From Theodoxus fluviatilis (lineage: Eukaryota; Mollusca; Gastropoda; Cycloneritida; Neritidae): a DNA stretch of 10,000 nt. Location: positions 1 through 10,000 of the forward strand of contig JAWQFJ010002783.1 in the NCBI GenBank assembly GCA_034096865.1, given 5' to 3'. The position numbers were made by a program, and so were the translations under genes. The first letter of the stretch is position 1. Every line of letters starts with the position of its first letter. Below the pieces are notes generated by a model. The model worked only from the letters and a program-made list of their open reading frames with translations, was not told where the DNA came from and did not search any database. Below, in pieces: positions 6,983 through 10,000 of the stretch.

Positions 6983-7361
6983 GCGATTCGTAAGAGGCCA
7001 ATAACTAGGTACATCGTGACTTGATTTGCGCTGACTCGGAACTATTCTAGTGGTTTTTGTGCTCGGTGGCCTTACGTAGCCTACAAAGGCTGATAAGCCG
7101 TAAAACTCCATCCATCCACCCATCCATCCATCCGTCCATCCATCCATACCAGCTGACGAAGGACCAACTTGATCCGGAGGAACACTCCGCCAACGAGTGC
7201 CATGGACATATTTAATTGTTGTACTCGGAACATCGGCGTACACGTTGGAAGAGTTAAAGAATTATAGGTCTTTGGAAGTCTATCGATTCTTCGTAGCATG
7301 ATTCGTGGGAGATGTCTGCTGATTCTCGCCGGATGTTTGTCTCGAAAGGTCAGATCTATTC

Positions 7362-8252
7362 TGTCTAGACTTAGACTTAGTCCTCTTCGCTCCGGTCGGA
7401 GCATAGGGCCTTCACTGCAAGTCTCCACCTCTGTCGGTCTTGGGCTGCCCTCTTTGCCTCTCCCCATGTCATCCGGACTGTCCTCAGCTCTGCCTGTAGG
7501 GTTCTTTTCCAGGTCAGTGGTGGTCGACCACGCTTCCGTTTACCCTGAGGGTTCCAGTCCAAGGCGTGGCGTGGAATGCAGGCATCGTTTCTGCGCAGGG
7601 TGTGCCTAATCCACTTCCATTTCCTTCTTTGGATGGCGTTGACGATCGACTCCTGCCTGGTACGTTGCCAGAGTTCTTTGTTGGAGATTCTTTCTGGCCA
7701 TCTGATACGCAGGATCTGGCGGAGGCAGGTGTTGATGAAGACTTGCAGCTTGTGGCCGATGCTCTTGGTATGTCTCCAGGTTTCAGATCCGTAGAGCAGC
7801 ACAGATTTAACATTTGTGTTGAAGATCCTCAGTTTGGTGTGAAGGCTGAGGCTCTCATTTCTCCACACTGGTTTCAGGGTGACGAAGGCGTGTCGTGCTT
7901 TGCCTATCCTGGCTCTCACGTCTTCATCTGTCCCTCCAGTCTTGCTGACCACGCTGCCCAGGTACGTGAAGCGTTCGACGTCCTCTATGGCTTGACCATC
8001 AATGGTGATGGGAGCTTCCCTGGAGGCGTTCACTCGGAGGCTCTTGGTCTTGGGGACGTTGATCTCCAGTCCTGTTGTCTTGGCAATGTCGTGCAGCCTC
8101 TCCGTCTTTGCTTGCATGTGCCCATGGGTGTGTGACAGGAGGCCGATGTCATCTGCGAAGTCCAAGTCTTCCAGTTTGCCAGTGAGTGTCCACTGAATGC
8201 CCCATGGTTGGTCTGTAACAGTCTTCATCACCCAGTCGATCACTAGCTTCGG
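7362..8252 (-). mobile_element. 5'-truncated RTE-type LINE, C-terminal half of reverse transcriptase ORF
   Basis: The minus strand has an unbroken frame from about 8249 to the TAA at 7377-7379, beginning LVIDWVMK and ending SDRSEED. It covers the last part of an RT palm (FADD catalytic box at 8148-8159, DLDFADDIGLLS), the VPKTK and YLGSVVS segments, LLYGSETW, a RQILRIRWPERISN thumb-like region and a basic C-terminus with RKWKWIRHTLRR and NPQGKRKRGRP. This order and ending are typical of RTE-clade elements. The apurinic endonuclease and the first RT motifs are missing. After the stop come only short tandem units (TAAGTC, complement of 7362-7379), as in the very short 3' ends of RTE elements. 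GC content is well above the flanks. No frameshift or stop is seen in about 290 codons, suggesting recent insertion. The start given by GTG at 8243 is not a true start, since the frame simply enters at the truncation point. Confidence 0.88.
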
Positions 8253-8336
8253 TCACCCTTTGCACAATCGGACCTAGATTGGTTTTCTCTGATGGCATAA
8301 AGTATAGTAGGAGCGTTTGACTCCTCTTAATTTTTT
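8253..8336. other. Short non-coding spacer
   Basis: This 84-bp spacer lies between the truncated end of the RTE copy and dispersed element B. No clear continuation of the interrupted pseudogene and no obvious target-site duplication of the RTE copy is visible. Confidence 0.5.
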
Positions 8337-8379
8337 ACTCACATGCGAAGCAAAAGTGAGTCTATGTACTGAGCCGTGT

Positions 8380-8438
8380 CGTCCGTCCGTCCGTCCGGGC
8401 GTCCGTCCGTCCGTCCGTCCGTCCGGGCGTCCGGGCGT
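8380..8438. repeat. (CCGT)n microsatellite of copy B
   Basis: This CCGT array of about 58 bp has three GGGC interruptions (near 8397, 8425 and 8433), at the same relative place as in copy A but with a different interruption pattern. The tract has therefore changed independently in the two copies. Confidence 0.95.
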
Positions 8439-9116
8439 AAAAAACTTAAACGTTGGATTTTTCTCGGAGACTATTAAGTCTATCAACACCAAATGTGGCA
8501 TGATGGTGTATGATGACAAAGCCTCAAAAAACATACACAGTGACTTGACCTTGCTTCAAGGTCAAGGTCACAGGAGCCATAAATGTGGTCTCAAAAACAG
8601 TCATTTTTCCCATTTTCCCAATTTTCTCCCACGTTATTGAGAATGGCGACCTTAGCTACAAGTGGTATATAGGTCAAAGCAAGCCCTATCTTTTGATACC
8701 AGTTTGGTTGACCTTGCTTCAAGGTCAAGGTCACAGGAGCTCTTTAAAGGTGGATTGTATACATATTTTGAAGTGACCTTGACCCTGAACTATGGAAGAT
8801 AACTGTTTCAAACTTAATAATTATGTGGGGCACATGTTATACTTTCATCATGAAACACATTTTGGTCACATATCATCAAGGTCAAGGTCACTTTGACCCT
8901 TATGAAATGTGACCAAAATGGGGTAGTGAACCACTAAAAGTGACCATATCTCATGGTAGAAAGTGCCAATAAGCACCATTGTGCTTCCTATGTCTTGAAT
9001 TAACAGCTTTGTGTTGCATGACCTTGGATGACCTTGACCTTGGGTCAAGGTCACTTGTATTTTGGTATGAAAAATGTGTAAAGCATTTCTTTGTGTATGA
9101 TGTCATTGGTAGGTTT

Positions 9117-9180
9117 AGTTGTTTGACCTTGACCTTGAAGGTCAACTGAAGGTCAAGGTCATATAAAGGTCAAGGTCAAG
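9117..9180. promoter_or_regulatory. Cluster of AGGTCA half-sites, copy B
   Basis: This is the equivalent of 5509-5583 in copy A, with about seven AAGGTCA or complementary motifs and two 17-bp tandem units instead of about three. The same NR5A/ERR/NR6A-type site reading applies and is likewise inference. Confidence 0.5.
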
Positions 9181-9544
9181 CATGTGAGTCGTATGGGCTT
9201 TGCCCTTCTTGTTTCTTTTTGTTGGTTGTTTAAAAAAAAATTTCACGCAGCAAGAAGTAGGCATGGTTGCACGTGTCACATTAAAAATCCGAATCTAAAA
9301 ATACATCCGAACAAGAGACTGTCATTGGTCGATATGAATAAATCTGATGTCACTTTCGCGCCACTAGCTAATTTCGCCATGCTCATTGGACAGTTGGTTC
9401 GCGCCTTTCTACATTTGGATTTCAGAGGGTTTCCCAGGTCAATGGACGCTTTTCCCGATATCTATTAATAGTGGGGACGATTTTGTTGATCTCTGGCCAT
9501 GTGTGAGTGTAACCGGAGATGGCCAGCACCTACAGACTCCCCTT

Positions 9545-9700
9545 GGTAACGGCTGGCTGAACTGTGAAAATAGGTCAACCCCAGCGTGGGCCTGGAGGTC
9601 TCAGTTCATGCTGTCCAGAGTCGCAGAAAGGATACTGGTAACAGCTGGTTTTACTTTGCAAAGAGGTCAACGCCAGCGTGGTCCTCTAGTTCTGTGATAA
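9545..9700 (+). repeat. Diverged 92-bp tandem duplication
   Basis: Blocks beginning ggtaac at 9545 and 9637 repeat at an offset of 92 bp. Shared segments are ggtaac.gctgg, aggtcaac.ccagcgtgg (9572-9589 and 9664-9681) and the sequence just after it. The copies differ at many sites, so the duplication is old. A plus-strand open frame crosses it but shows no family motif. Confidence 0.7.
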
Positions 9701-9828
9701 TTTGCACTTCCTCCTACAGCAAACACAGCCTTAATTCCACACCCATCAAGTAAGTAAATCCTTTGAATTTTTTACACTGTGTGTAGTATATAATTCTATT
9801 GTTGCAGTAAATGTTTAGGACGGTTTCA

Positions 9829-9926
9829 TCTATTTATGTCTCTTGGTCGGATGAAGGAGCAGTCACACACAGTTGCGTTCCTTACTTTGGGATTTTCCAG
9901 ATCTATTTATGTCTCTTGTTCGGATG
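9829..9926 (+). repeat. 25-bp direct repeat at 73-bp spacing, next to the right inverted end
   Basis: The 25-base segment at 9829-9853, beginning tctatttatgtctcttg, is repeated with one difference at 9902-9926. The second copy overlaps the inner part of the right inverted end, so part of the arm sequence occurs a third time inside the element. Confidence 0.8.
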
Positions 9927-9945
9927 TATTTTTAGATTCGGATTT

Positions 9946-10000
9946 TTAACGTGACACACGTCTCCCGTAGCACAGCTTAGCAGACAGCGTGTCACGTTAA
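9946..10000. repeat. Perfect 12-bp inverted repeat at the window edge
   Basis: TTAACGTGACAC at 9946-9957 is matched by its exact complement GTGTCACGTTAA at 9989-10000, with 31 bp between. The second arm points the same way as the left end of the foldback element, so it may be the start of another copy that continues outside the window. Confidence 0.75.

Larger units (their letters stand above)
6691..7141 (+). mobile_element. SINE-like insertion with two diverged units and (ATCC)n tails
   Basis: The 451 bp between the 17-bp direct repeats hold two related non-coding units. Unit 1 starts ctccctgtgggttaggg, contains a (GT)32 tract, continues gaattgacccaccgtgtctccc and ends gccgtaaaactc followed by (ATCC)n. 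Unit 2 (about 6982-7107) matches unit 1 from CGCGATTCGTAAGAGG onward at an offset of 185 bp, is clearly diverged in its middle third and ends in its own shorter ATCC tail (7108-7147). A tetranucleotide tail, a short body, no coding and flanking duplications are SINE/retroposon properties. No clear tRNA head with A and B boxes was identified. Unit 2 could be a 5'-truncated second insertion into the tail of unit 1, or a dimer. Confidence 0.6.
6574..7361 (+). pseudogene. Broken N-terminal region of a YqaJ/SWIM-type multicopy invertebrate protein
   Basis: Separate plus-strand pieces read as one protein family in order. Piece 1 (ATG at 6580, to 6690) carries FYLNKIEVIGGHDPYQLT. After a 451-bp insertion the frame resumes at 7144-7185 (KDQLDPEEH), shifts at about 7186 to [10 protein letters not shown] (7187-7216), shifts again at about 7217 to [17 protein letters not shown] and YRFFVA (7218-7298), then stops at 7299-7301. 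A possible last piece (7306-7365) reads MFVSKGQIY. From memory, DPY...L, P.T..DI.NYLV, S.YT..QL..YKSLEAY.FF is the N-terminal pattern of large, uncharacterised invertebrate proteins with SWIM zinc fingers and a YqaJ-like nuclease, often in many copies; the family link is not database-checked. A pyrimidine tract ending in AG (ttttctttctaag, to 6576) precedes the ATG and could be a relic splice acceptor. The copy cannot encode a working protein, because the insertion and two frameshifts break it before any catalytic domain. Confidence 0.6.
8337..9214 (+). mobile_element. Dispersed repeat copy B, Helentron/HINE ('pearl')-like
   Basis: This second full copy has the same orientation and the same ends as copy A: stem-loop with GCGAAGC at 8337-8361, GCATGTGAGT at 9180-9189, and hairpin GGGC-TTT-GCCC at 9195-9205 followed by cttgttt. 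It is 878 bp against 906 bp, the difference lying mainly in the (CCGT)n tract and one fewer 17-bp unit near the right end. Substitutions are scattered (for example near 8583, 8752-8760, 8846-8868 and 9063-9100). It has no coding capacity; open frames across it are artefacts of the tetranucleotide tract and of the AAGGTCA motifs. Confidence 0.8.
9271..9961. mobile_element. Foldback/MITE-like element with ~49-bp inverted ends
   Basis: The bases 9271-9319 reappear as their inverted complement at 9911-9961, with one substitution and one 2-bp indel. Between these ends are about 590 bp with no convincing coding sequence. The arms contain ATCCGAATC and TACATCCGAAC, and the outermost part reads ACGTGTCAC. 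Long inverted ends without coding sequence indicate a non-autonomous DNA transposon or foldback element. No target-site duplication could be defined, so the superfamily is open. The interior holds two further duplications (9545-9700 and 9829-9926). Confidence 0.7.

Noticed and set aside
6820..7243. Minus-strand frames with long MDGW repeats
   Set aside because: They are direct translations of the (ATCC)n tracts, with no other protein features.
7566..8135. 189-codon plus-strand open frame
   Set aside because: It is the antisense shadow of the RTE reverse transcriptase frame, and only the minus strand shows family motifs.
9560..9600. aggtcaacccc considered as a tRNA-type B box of a SINE
   Set aside because: There is no A box at the right distance and no tRNA fold could be drawn; the segment is simply part of the 92-bp duplication.

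Overview
This window looks like animal nuclear DNA from a repeat-rich genome, most likely a mollusc and perhaps a gastropod. The evidence is a short coding exon bounded by GT/AG splice signals, two kinds of non-LTR retrotransposon, SINE-like units, long microsatellites, and a dispersed element carrying (CCGT)n and many AAGGTCA motifs. The taxonomic call is inference from repeat style and remembered families; no search was possible. There is no bacterial gene arrangement, rRNA, tRNA or CRISPR array.

Layout: 1-3398 is AT-rich sequence without a recognisable gene, apart from one possible decayed coding stretch (1728-1952). At 3399-3728 lies an antisense fragment of a LINE reverse transcriptase with a YADD box, ending at a (GA)23 tract. 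Only 29 bp past that tract is the one convincing host exon (3804-3953, plus strand): the DxD region of a core-1 beta-1,3-galactosyltransferase-like enzyme (C1GALT1 family, GT31). A second exon-like stretch at 4263-4414 ends at a good donor but was not identified. The rest of the host gene was not found in the window.

Two copies of one roughly 0.9 kb element (A 4713-5618, B 8337-9214) dominate the right half. Each has a 5' stem-loop with an inner GCGAAGC mini-hairpin, a (CCGT)n tract, an interior full of nuclear-receptor-type AAGGTCA half-sites, a 10-bp terminal inverted repeat and a 3' GGGC-TTT-GCCC hairpin. They resemble non-autonomous Helentron/HINE ('pearl'-like) elements of molluscs.

Between them is a nested wreck. 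A broken coding segment (6574-7361), resembling the N-terminal region of the multicopy YqaJ/SWIM-type uncharacterised proteins of invertebrates, is split by a 451-bp SINE-like/microsatellite insertion with 17-bp direct repeats on both sides, carries at least two further frameshifts, and runs up to the 3' end of an antisense, 5'-truncated RTE-type retrotransposon (7362-8252). That retrotransposon keeps a long open frame with a FADD box.

The right edge (9271-9961) holds a foldback element with roughly 49-bp inverted ends, two different internal duplications, and the start of what may be a further copy at the window border. Nothing suggests that the genes here work together; the region is an intron or intergenic neighbourhood built up by successive insertions around one gene.
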